Part shown: in pieces, positions 21,347 to 28,673 of the stretch | Layout of the letters: the number at the start of each line of letters is the position of its first letter | Position numbering within the stretch: position 1 is the first letter of the stretch | Assembly: GCA_027946365.1 (NCBI GenBank) | Contig: JAPEUQ010000029.1 | Location: forward strand, 1-28,673 | Source: Kalmusia sp. IMI 367209 | Taxonomy: Eukaryota; Ascomycota; Dothideomycetes; Pleosporales; Didymosphaeriaceae | DNA length: 28,673 nt | Direction of reading: 5' to 3' | Notes under the pieces: generated by a model | What the model was told of the DNA's origin: nothing | Database searches by the model: none | What the model saw: the letters and a program-made list of their open reading frames with translations, nothing else | Made by a program: the position numbers and the translations under genes

Positions 21347-22117
21347 ATGTTTAACTTCAATATTATAAGCCCTCTTGACCAATTTGAAATAAGAAATCTT
21401 TTTAGCATAGACACACCATTATTAGCAAATATGAATTTATCAATAACAAATATAGGTTTATATATGACAATTGCTGCATTTTTAACATTTTACTTTAGTA
21501 TTTTAGCTACAAATCATTCAGTTATTACACCTAACAAGTGATCTTTAAGCCAAGAAACATTATATGCTACAATTCATAGTATAGTAATAAACCAAATTAA
21601 CAATAAAAGTGGGCAAGCTTATTTCCCATTTATGTATGCATTATTTATTTTTATTTTAATAAATAATCTTATTGGTATGATACCTTATAGTTTTGCATCA
21701 ACATCTCATTTTATCTTAACATTTTCACTTAGTTTCACAGTAGTATTAGGTGCTACAGTGTTAGGATTCAAGGAACATGGATTAAAATTCTTTTCTTTAT
21801 TTGTTCCAGCAGGATGTCCTTTAGGGTTATTACCTCTTTTAGTGTTAATAGAATTTATTTCATATTTAGCTAGAAATGTATCTTTAGGTCTTAGATTAGC
21901 AGCTAACATATTATCAGGTCATATGTTATTAAATATTCTAAGTGGATTTACATATAACATAATGAGTTCTGGATTCATTTTTTTCATCTTAGGGTTATTA
22001 CCATTGGCATTTATAATTGCATTCTCTGGATTAGAGTTAGGTATTGCCTTTATACAATCACAAGTATTTGTGGTTTTATCTTGTTCTTATATTAAAGATG
22101 CATTAGAATTACATTAA
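21347..22117 (+). CDS. atp6: ATP synthase subunit a (subunit 6)
   Basis: This is the proton-channel subunit of the Fo motor of ATP synthase. It has 256 residues, starting MFNFNIISPLDQFEIRNLFS, with a short N-terminal presequence as in other fungi. The essential Arg is in LARNVSLGLRLAANILSGHM, and LGLLPLAFIIAFSGLELGIA forms the last helix region, ending KDALELH. One TGA codon (after VITPNK) reads Trp. It is the only ATP synthase gene visible; partners atp8 and atp9 were not found here. Confidence 0.96.
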
Positions 22118-22533
22118 CTAAATATTGTTAAAATAATTATTATGTTTATAAATAAGACAGAAGAATAAAAACATTGTATCTAATTTATTGGATGTTTATG
22201 TAGTTAATGTTGTACAGTAAAAATTTTACTGTTTATTTTTATTAGTCTCTTTACATTTTTATAAATTATTTATATAAATGATTATATTATAATTAACTTG
22301 TTATGCTAAAAGAGTTATAACAAATCCCAATATATATTATTGGAAAATTACATTATAAATATAATTTATATTGTAATAATGGGAGAAGATCTTTTTAAAA
22401 TTAAAGCCCAATAAAAAATATAAAATAGATTATTAAAATATATAATATATCTATTTAACATATATACTTATATTATCCTTTAAAATATACCATATCTATG
22501 TGTAATTTTATAATAATTTATGTTTATTCAACC
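22118..22533. other. atp6-nad1 intergenic region
   Basis: This region of about 415 bp lies ahead of nad1 and is mostly filled by copy 2 of the dispersed double-hairpin repeat in reverse orientation (22260-22418). The rest is AT-rich without open frames. Confidence 0.5.
22260..22418 (-). repeat. Dispersed double-hairpin repeat, copy 2 (reverse)
   Basis: Read on the minus strand it follows the order of copies 1 and 3: GGGCTTTAAT, GATCTTCTCCCA, an AT-rich palindrome, CCAATA...TATTGGG, then TTTGTTATAACTCTTTTAGC and CATAACAAGTTAATTATAAT. The last 60 bases match copy 3 (26218-26276) almost perfectly. Confidence 0.8.
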
Positions 22534-23651
22534 ATGCTATATATATCGACAATTATGTCTATTCTTGAAGTGTTAGCCGTAACCGTGCCTGTATTATTAA
22601 CTGTAGCTTTTATAACGATTGCAGAAAGAAAAACAATGGCTAGTATGCAAAGAAGATTAGGACCTAATGCAGTAGGTTGATATGGTCTTCTTCAAGCATT
22701 TGCAGATGCCCTTAAACTTTTATTAAAAGAGTATGTTTCTCCTACACAAGCTAATATCTCTTTTTATTCTTTCTTGGTCCTATTATAACTTTAATCTTTT
22801 CATTATTAGGTTATGCTGTTATACCTTATGGTCCTGGTTTAATGATATTAGATTACAATCTTGGTATATTATATCTTTTAGCTATGTCTTCATTGGCTAC
22901 ATATGGGATATTATTAGCAGGATGATCTGCTAATTCTAAATATGCATTCTTAGGATCTTTAAGAAGTACAGCTCAATTAATTAGTTATGAATTAATCTTA
23001 AGTTCTGCAATTCTTCTTGTAGTTTTATTAGCAGGAAGTTTAGATATAACTGTAATAATAGAAGCTCAAAGAGCTATTTGATATGTAATTCCTCTATTTC
23101 CTATATTCATTGTGTTTTTTATAGGATCTATAGCAGAAACAAACAGAGCTCCTTTTGATTTGGCAGAAGCTGAATCAGAATTAGTTAGTGGGTTTATGAC
23201 TGAACATTCAGCTGTTATTTTTGTATTTTTCTTTTTAGCTGAATATGCTAGTATTGTACTTATTTGTATTTTAAATAGTATTCTATTCTTAGGTGGTTAT
23301 CTTTTTGATTTTAACTATTACCTTTATCCATATTTATTGTTATTACAAAATATAGCAGGTGATAGTTATATGTCTTTAACAGATAATGAAACTAATTTTA
23401 ATATTATTAACTTTGATAATTACAGCACAGTAATAGGAACATTAGTGAGTGGTTTAGTTATAGGAACTAAAGCTTGTATTATGATTTTTGTTTTCATATG
23501 AGCTAGAGCTTCTTTCCCTAGAATACGTTACGACCAACTTATGTCTTATTGTTGAACTGTTTTATTACCAATAGTTATTGCATTTATTATACTAGTCCCT
23601 TGTATTTTATATAGTTTTGATATTATACCTTGTAATATTCCTGTGTTATAG
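22534..23651 (+). CDS. nad1: NADH dehydrogenase subunit 1, with one apparent frameshift
   Basis: This complex I core subunit forms the quinone-access channel. The chosen start at 22534 gives [20 protein letters not shown]; ATGs at 22498 and 22555 are also in frame. The text then runs [40 protein letters not shown]. The frame breaks at a run of five T (22761-22765). As written it reads [12 protein letters not shown] and stops; adding one T gives [20 protein letters not shown], which matches the family. Downstream are the invariant loop [20 protein letters not shown] and the C-terminal [14 protein letters not shown], ending PCNIPVL-TAG. The corrected product has about 372 residues. A tRNA-like element begins immediately after the stop region. 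Confidence 0.93.
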
Positions 23652-23777
23652 GTTTACTATCTTTTAGTAATGTATAGTTATAATGTTTAAATATATATTA
23701 TACTATATTTTACAAAAAAAGGGTATAAGTGGTATAAACTTTATAAGTTTTAGAGGGTTCGACTCCTTCACACCTTA
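23652..23777 (+). repeat. nad1-downstream copy of a 125-bp repeat ending in a tRNA-like element
   Basis: The unit starts at the base after the nad1 stop with GTTTACTATCTTTTAGTAATG and is shared with 25795-25919 after cob. Its 3' part (23720-23777) resembles a tRNA without a normal D arm: acceptor AGGGTAT/ACACCTT with one mismatch, hairpin AAAC-TTTATAA-GTTT and T arm GAGGG-TTCGACT-CCTTC. The loop would give anticodon UAU. At 58 nt it is too short for an ordinary tRNA. Its position suggests a cleavage signal for the nad1 mRNA 3' end. Confidence 0.65.
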
Positions 23778-23954
23778 TAGTTTTATTTTATTAAACTTAT
23801 AAGTTAAGCTTAATTAAAAAAAAAAATTTGAATAATAAATATATCTTACTAATTATAAACCTAAATTAGAAAATTAGATAAAAATATTTTTAAATGCATA
23901 AGAATATAAACTTGTGATATAAATGTAACTTATATTATCTTTATTAATATAAAG

Positions 23955-24165
23955 ATCATAATATAATAGGGAAGTCCGGTGATTTTAATAAAACTTTTTA
24001 TAGTAAAGTAAAGTACAAACTTAGGTAATTTACAGAAAATATAAAGAATAAAAACTTTTAGTGTTTTATTCTATTTATTAAAAAGAAAGCCTTAATAAAT
24101 CTTTTTTTTAGTTAAATCTTACATGACAAGACTCGGCTTACTTGTATCCAAGTAATTTATTTTTT
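23955..24165 (+). ncRNA. rnpB: Mitochondrial RNase P RNA
   Basis: This would be the RNA component of the endonuclease that cuts tRNA 5' ends. Two hallmark blocks of RNase P RNA lie about 150 nt apart: GGGAAGTCCGGTG (23969-23981), matching the CR-I consensus, and ACAAGACTCGGCTTAC (24126-24141), matching CR-V. Together they would form helix P4. Size and AT-richness fit reduced ascomycete mitochondrial versions. A perfect hairpin TTACTTG-TATC-CAAGTAA overlaps the end of CR-V. The ends are approximate, since P1 could not be settled by eye. It lies between nad1 and cob. Confidence 0.75.
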
Positions 24166-24207
24166 TTAACTATTAAATATTTTTATTAAATTAATATCTT
24201 TTATATT

Positions 24208-24223
24208 AATATATAGTAATGTA
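24208..24223 (+). promoter_or_regulatory. TAGTAATGTA-type motif upstream of cob
   Basis: AATATATAGTAATGTA, followed by TGAAATAT, lies 219 bp before the cob ATG. The intervening stretch (24224-24441) is AT-rich and holds no gene. Confidence 0.45.
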
Positions 24224-24441
24224 TGAAATATCATTAGAAAATCTTATACATTAAAAATTACATAATAAAAACGAAAAAAAAGTATGAATTATTTATAAAC
24301 GAAATAACATATGTTTATTGTTTACATTACTAATTTAAGAACTTTAAATTATTCCAATGTTTATTATTTATAATTAAACATGTAAATGTAAATAAAAATT
24401 TTATATTAAATAAAAAAAAAGTATTAAACAATAAATTAAAA

Positions 24442-25641
24442 ATGAGATTATTAAAAAGTCACCCTATATTAAGATTAGCTAATTCTTATCTAGTTGATTC
24501 ACCACAACCTATAAACTTAAGTTACTTATGAAACTTTGGTTCTTTATTAGCATTTTGTTTAGTTATACAAATTATTACAGGTGTAACTTTAGCAATGCAT
24601 TACAACCCTAGCGTAGCAGAAGCATTTAACAGTGTGGAACATATTATGAGAGATGTAAATAATGGATGATTAATTCGTTATTTACACAGTAACACAGCTT
24701 CAGCATTCTTCTTCTTAGTTTATTTACATATAGGAAGAGGTATGTACTATGGATCATATAGAGCACCAAGAACTTTAGTATGAACTATTGGTACTGTGAT
24801 TTTCATATTAATGATGGCTACAGCTTTCCTAGGTTATGTTTTACCATATGGTCAAATGAGCCTATGAGGTGCAACTGTTATTACTAATCTTATGAGTGCC
24901 ATCCCTTGAGTAGGACAAGATATTGTTGAATTCATATGAGGTGGTTTCTCTGTAAATAATGCTACATTAAATAGATTTTTTTCATTACACTTTGTATTAC
25001 CTTTCGTGTTAGCTGCATTAGCATTAATGCATTTAATAGTATTACACGATACAGCTGGATCAGGTAATCCTTTAGGTGTTTCAGGAAATTACGATAGAAT
25101 ATCTTTCGCACCATACTTCATATTTAAAGATCTTATTACAATATTCTTATTTATATTTGGATTATCTTTATTTGTGTTCTTTATGCCTAATGTATTAGGT
25201 GACAGTGAAAATTATGTAATGGCAAACCCAATGCAAACACCTGCAGCTATAGTACCGGAATGATATCTTTTACCTTTCTATGCTATTTTAAGATCTATAC
25301 CTAACAAATTATTAGGTGTTATAGCTATGTTTTCTGCTATTCTTATATTACTGTTATTACCTATTACAGATGTAAGTAGATCTAGAGGAATGCAGTTTAG
25401 ACCTTTAAGTAAACTAGCTTTCTTTGTATTTATAGCTAATTTCTTAATTTTAATGCAACTTGGAGCTAAACACGTTGAATCACCATTCATCGAGTTTGGT
25501 CAAATATCTACTGTACTATACTTCTTATATTTCTCTGTAATAATGTATGGTGTAACTATTCTTGAAAATTCTTTAATTGATTGTCTTTATATTAACAACT
25601 CTAACGAGAAATATAGATTATCTTTACATTCACAAAAATAG
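24442..25641 (+). CDS. cob: Cytochrome b
   Basis: This is the catalytic membrane subunit of complex III, carrying both b haems. It has 399 residues from [20 protein letters not shown]. The text shows the Qo-site regions [20 protein letters not shown] and [18 protein letters not shown], and haem histidines in [20 protein letters not shown] and [20 protein letters not shown]. Several TGA codons read Trp (for example WGAT, PEWY). The C-terminal tail ([18 protein letters not shown]) is hydrophilic and variable in fungi. The gene is intact and intronless. It is the last gene of the plus-strand domain. Confidence 0.97.
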
Positions 25642-25710
25642 AATAAATATATTTCAAAATAAAATATTATTTATTTAAATTTCATATGTTATTACTTAGA
25701 ATAATAAATT

Positions 25711-25878
25711 ATGCTATGCTCTAGTTATTTATTCTTAGCAGTAGTGATAGGATATAATTTAGATTTTGTATTTTATACAACTTTTATATTATGAGTTTAC
25801 TATGTTTTAGTAATGTATAATTATAGTGTATATTTAAATTGTATACTATATTTACAAAAAAGGGTACGTATGGTATAA
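25711..25878 (+). CDS. Hypothetical small membrane ORF
   Basis: Read with TGA as Trp, this frame gives 55 residues beginning MLCSSYLFLAVVIGYNLDFV, with a strongly hydrophobic N-terminal half and a basic end (LQKRVRMV). Size and profile are loosely like Atp8, but the fungal Atp8 start MPQL is absent and I see no family match. It overlaps the tRNA-like repeat, which argues that it may be a chance frame. Confidence 0.2.
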
Positions 25879-25919
25879 ACTTCTATAAGCTTTAAAAGGT
25901 TCGATTCCTTTACACTCTG
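25795..25919 (+). repeat. cob-downstream copy of the 125-bp tRNA-like repeat
   Basis: It aligns along its length with 23652-23777, starting GTTTACTATGTTTTAGTAATG. The tRNA-like part (25861-25919) has T arm AAAGG-TTCGATT-CCTTT and acceptor AGGGT/ACTCT, with a middle hairpin one base longer and less well paired than in the nad1 copy. It lies about 150 bp after the cob stop. Confidence 0.65.
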
Positions 25920-25956
25920 TAATTTTTAATAAGCTTATTTTGTGCTTTAAATATAT

Positions 25957-26000
25957 AACTGTATATATAACTGTATATATAACTGTATATATAACTATAG
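25957..26000 (+). repeat. 12-bp tandem repeat
   Basis: The unit AACTGTATATAT occurs three times exactly (25957, 25969, 25981), followed by a partial AACTATAG. It is a likely length-polymorphic site. Confidence 0.85.
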
Positions 26001-26108
26001 ATCACTATACATTAATAGGTGTCAATTATTTGCTTAATAATTATAAATACTAAAAATAAAGGATTTATTATTTGTGTCCGTACTCTTTTTTTTGAACTAT
26101 TTTCTTTT

Positions 26109-26280
26109 TATGGGCTTTAATCTTAATTAGGTTTTATGTAAAAAAGAAATCTTCTCCCATTATTGTATTATAAATTATATTTATAATACAACTTTCCCAT
26201 ATTATTTTAAGAATGTGGGGATTTGTTATAACTCTTTTAGCATAACAAGTTAATTATAATATAATCATTTGTATAAATGG
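26109..26280 (+). repeat. Dispersed double-hairpin repeat, copy 3
   Basis: GGGCTTTAATC, ATCTTCTCCCA, an AT palindrome (GTATTATAAATTATATTTAT region), then GGGGATTTGTTATAACTC and the extended 60-bp tail shared with copy 2. Orientation is opposite to copy 2, so the two flank nad1-rnpB-cob as inverted repeats. Confidence 0.8.
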
Positions 26281-26342
26281 TTTACAAGGATATAAATTTA
26301 TAAAATAATAAATATATAATAGTAAAGAGAATAAGTTGTCTA

Positions 26343-27812
26343 CTAAATTACATTAAAGTCAACACAATAAATTAGTGTTGTAACTGAGTAATGAATAGCA
26401 TCTAATATAGGTGCAGGGTATATACCAAAAAGAACTGTAGGAACTACTAAGCTTAATAATACCGTTAATTCTCTTTTATTTAAATCTGGTATATTAATAG
26501 TGAACATACTTGAATATGATCCCCCAAAAGATATTTTTTGGTACATATATATAGTATATGCTGCTGAAAATACTATAGAAGAACTAGCAAATACACCAAA
26601 TAAGGATGATCTTTCAAACACTCCATATAATGACAGGAATTCTCCTATGAAATTTAAAGATAAAGGAGCACCACAGTTTGCAAGACATAGTATGAAGAAG
26701 AATATAGCAAATAGTGGCATAATTTGAGCCATTCCTCTATAGAAAGCTATTAATCTTGTATGTGATCTATCGTATAATATACCTCCTGCACATATAAAAA
26801 GACCAGGTGAAACTAGTCCGTGTGCTAATCCTAAACTAATACCTCCTTCTATTCCCTGTATATTATTACTAAATACAGCTAGAAGATAAACAGCTGCATG
26901 AGAAACTGAACTATAGGCTATCAGTTCTTTTACATCTATTGTTCTTAAAGTACTAAGACTAGCATATACTATAGTAATAACACCTATTAAATAAATAATA
27001 TAAGTATATTCCATATAAGCCTTAGGTAGTACAGGTAATATTAATCTTAATATACCATATAAACTTAATTTAAGAACAATTGCAGCTAAAATAATACTTC
27101 CCCCTAAAGGTGATTCAACGTGAGCTTTTAAAAGTCAAGTGTTTAAGAAAATTGTTGGTGTTTTTACAGCAAAAGCTATAAATATTCCATAAAATAAGAA
27201 AAGTTGTGTTAAATAAACGAAATTTCCTTTGAAAAGAGTATCAAAATCTGTAGTACTCATAATAGATGACATGGCCAATATAGATAGTAATAAAAATAAA
27301 GAACCAAATAAGGTATATAAAAATAAGTAAAAACTCGCTTTTACTCTATTATCTGATCCAAATATACCTATTAAAATAAATAAAGGTGGTAATATACTTT
27401 CAAAAAATATATAGAAAAGTAATATATCTAATACCAAGAAAACTGCTAATAATAAAGTTTCTAATAATAATATTATTATTATATATGACTCTACATCTTT
27501 TGAAATGGATGTTCAATTAGATAATAAAGATATAGGAATTATTATTGTAGTTAGTAATACAAAATAGATAGATAAACCATCTACACCTAAATAAAAATCA
27601 AAATAACTTATTTCATGATATTCTTGTACAAATTGAAAATTATTTGTACTAAAATCAAATAAAATGAAAATTATTAAAGATATAAATAAATTAAGCATAG
27701 AAGTAGTTAGAGCTATTAATTTTATATTAGTTAATGAAACTCCGTTTTCTTTATTAACTAATATAGCAAGTACACCGAAAATAGGAATTAAAAGTAAAGA
27801 TGATAATAACAT
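26343..27812 (-). CDS. nad4: NADH dehydrogenase subunit 4
   Basis: This antiporter-like proton-pumping core subunit of complex I has 489 residues. It begins MLLSSLLLIPIFGVLAILVN and runs in one frame. TGA codons read Trp after PISLLSN and after TPTIFLNT. Conserved text includes YFDFYLGVDGLSIYFVLLTT, FYIFFESILPPLFILIGIFG with the key Glu, AHVESPLGGSIILAAIVLKL with a functional Lys, and GISLGLAHGLVSPGLFICAG. Unlike nad1, nad2 and nad5, it carries no frameshift. It ends the minus-strand domain, with its 3' end facing cob. Confidence 0.97.
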
Positions 27813-27930
27813 TTATAAAAAACAAAAACAGATAAATACCTCTGTATAGTATATAATGATAATCTATCAGTTATACTTTTACTTACACCATAAATATATT
27901 AAGGTAAAAAAAACATAATGTTTCGATGAT

Positions 27931-28001
27931 TTTCTTATCTAAGATTTGAACTTAGACCTATAATTTAGGAAAATATTGTTCTGCCATTAAACTAATAAGA
28001 A
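27931..28001 (-). tRNA. trnR: tRNA-Arg-like copy (CCT), minus strand
   Basis: It differs at only about three positions from the plus-strand copy at 18677-18747 and keeps loop TTCCTAA (CCU). Its acceptor TTCTTAT/ATAAGAA is fully paired, so it is the better candidate for a working CCU tRNA. The shared 5' flank GAAAAATAAA shows that the duplication included DNA outside the tRNA. It lies about 120 bp ahead of nad4. Confidence 0.7.
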
Positions 28002-28017
28002 TTTATTTTTCTAGTAC

Positions 28018-28033
28018 AAAAAAAAAAAAAAAA
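28018..28033 (+). repeat. A16 homopolymer
   Basis: Sixteen consecutive A on the plus strand, the longest homopolymer noticed, just upstream (minus sense) of the tRNA-Arg copy. Confidence 0.9.
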
Positions 28034-28084
28034 TAAACATTATTTTTAATGTATTAAATAATATATAAATAATTGGATTATATA

Positions 28085-28097
28085 ACCACTATGTATT
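28085..28097 (-). promoter_or_regulatory. Reverse-strand AATACATAGTGGT motif upstream of the nad4 block
   Basis: On the minus strand it reads ATTAATACATAGTGGT, the same as 21235-21250 ahead of atp6. It precedes the minus-strand tRNA-Arg copy and nad4, so its orientation agrees with the transcription direction, as for the plus-strand copies. Confidence 0.4.
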
Positions 28098-28136
28098 AAT
28101 AAAATATCTTTACTTGGTTATTTTAAGAGGGAGAGG

Positions 28137-28216
28137 TAAGAAATAAGTGATTCGAACACTTAACCAAATACATCGGTTAAGATTATATTCTGCTCTACCA
28201 ATTGAGCTAATTTCTT
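28137..28216 (-). pseudogene. tRNA-Val-derived gene with a replaced anticodon arm
   Basis: The acceptor AAGAAAT/ATTTCTT, D arm GCTCAATTGGTAGAGC and T arm AAGTG-TTCGAAT-CACTT are identical to trnV(TAC) at 10553. The 17-nt anticodon arm is replaced by a longer stretch that can form a 7-bp stem (GAATATA/TGTATTT) with an 11-nt loop, or alternatively CTTAACC/GGTTAAG. No normal anticodon can be assigned. It lies between nad3 and nad4 and may act as a processing site rather than a translator. Confidence 0.6.
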
Positions 28217-28362
28217 TATTAGATAAACTATCCTAAAATAAATTTATCTTAAAGTCTTTATAAAGATCTTTTAACTAAACACAACAAATAATGACAAATA
28301 ATTTTTAGTACTATTTATAACACGTTATTAAAGACCTTACTACAAAGTAATTAAGTAGAAAG

Positions 28363-28673
28363 TTAAGAATTAGATTTATCAAGAAATATGTCTGACTTGG
28401 GTGCATCTGTGTTACTATATGATAATGTTTGTTTACTATCTATAGTTAGTGCATTTTTACCTAATTCGAATATAAACCCTAGTGTTAGTAATACAAAAAA
28501 TATCATCATAATAACTAGTCCATAAATATCGTTATTATATCCACTAACACTATAAGGGTAAACTAATAATATCTCTAGGTCAAATAAAAGAAATAAAAGA
28601 CCAAAGATAAAGAAGGATACACTAAATTGAGTTCTATTTTGACCTAAAAATGAGTGAAATCCACATTCAAAGA
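28363..28673 (-). CDS. nad3: NADH dehydrogenase subunit 3, C-terminal part
   Basis: This continues the frame begun at 109-1 with VFECGFHSFLGQNRTQF, then FFIFGLLFLLFDLEILLVYP, where the DLE acids are conserved in Nad3. A hydrophilic tail (DSKQTLSYSNTDAPKSDIF) precedes the TAA at 28365-28363. The tail makes this Nad3 somewhat longer than the family norm. The 146-bp stretch 28217-28362 downstream is AT-rich without features. Confidence 0.95.
   Translation of the reverse strand, partial: FECGFHSFLGQNRTQFSVSFFIFGLLFLLFDLEILLVYPYSVSGYNNDIYGLVIMMIFFVLLTLGFIFELGKNALTIDSKQTLSYSNTDAPKSDIFLDKSNS

Larger units (their letters stand above)
25642..26342. other. Convergent cob-nad4 intergenic region
   Basis: About 700 bp separates the ends of the two transcription domains. 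It holds a 55-codon open frame (25711-25878), the second copy of the tRNA-like repeat (25795-25919), a 12-bp tandem repeat (about 25957-26000) and copy 3 of the double-hairpin repeat (26109-26280). Confidence 0.6.

Noticed and set aside
25278..25490. Minus-strand frame over cob
   Set aside because: It is antisense to the conserved Cob C-terminal helices.
26500..26727. Plus-strand frame over nad4
   Set aside because: It is antisense to conserved Nad4 text such as LAHGLVSPGLF and nearby helices.

Overview
This window is a complete, circular-mapping fungal mitochondrial genome, cut inside nad3: the last bases of the window and the first bases join in one open nad3 frame. TGA is read as Trp throughout (genetic code 4) and the tRNA-Trp has anticodon UCA. 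The AT-rich intergenic DNA, the intron-poor compact layout, the 1-nt overlap of nad4L and nad5, the abutting nad2/nad3 pair and the tRNA runs V-K-G-D-S-W-I-R-S-P before rnl and T-M-M-L-E-A-F-L-Q-H-M after it point to a filamentous ascomycete (Pezizomycotina). cox1 and cox2 form one uninterrupted reading frame, and atp8 and atp9 are not visible. From what I recall of published mitogenomes, this combination fits Pleosporales-type Dothideomycetes; the order-level placement is inference.

Layout. There are two oppositely transcribed domains. The minus-strand domain runs from about 6.7 kb down through position 1 and on from the window end to 26.3 kb: trnC, cox1-cox2, cox3 (with one small group I intron), nad2, nad3, a tRNA-Val-derived copy, a tRNA-Arg(CCU) copy, nad4. 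The plus-strand domain runs from 7.26 to 25.64 kb: trnR, rns, trnY, trnN, nad6, ten tRNAs, rnl, eleven tRNAs, rps3, a tRNA-Cys copy, a tRNA-Arg(CCU) copy, nad4L, nad5, atp6, nad1, an RNase P RNA gene (rnpB) and cob. The domains diverge from a 565-bp gene-free stretch at 6699-7263 and converge in the 700-bp cob-nad4 gap.

Function. The proteins are the membrane cores of respiratory complex I (nad1-6, 4L), III (cob) and IV (cox1-3), and the a subunit of ATP synthase (atp6). They are translated by mitoribosomes built on rns, rnl and Rps3, using a full tRNA set for 20 amino acids. rnpB would supply the RNA of the enzyme that trims tRNA 5' ends.

Points of interest. (1) nad2, nad5, nad1 and rps3 each contain one apparent single-base frameshift; those in nad2 and nad1 lie in homopolymers and the one in nad5 in an A3 run. 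(2) Short tRNA-like elements without a normal D arm lie after rns, nad1 and cob. (3) Extra copies of tRNA-Cys, tRNA-Arg (two) and tRNA-Val have altered anticodons. (4) A three-copy double-hairpin repeat has two copies in inverted orientation around nad1-rnpB-cob. (5) A recurring TAGTAATGTA-type motif lies ahead of most transcription blocks and is a promoter candidate.
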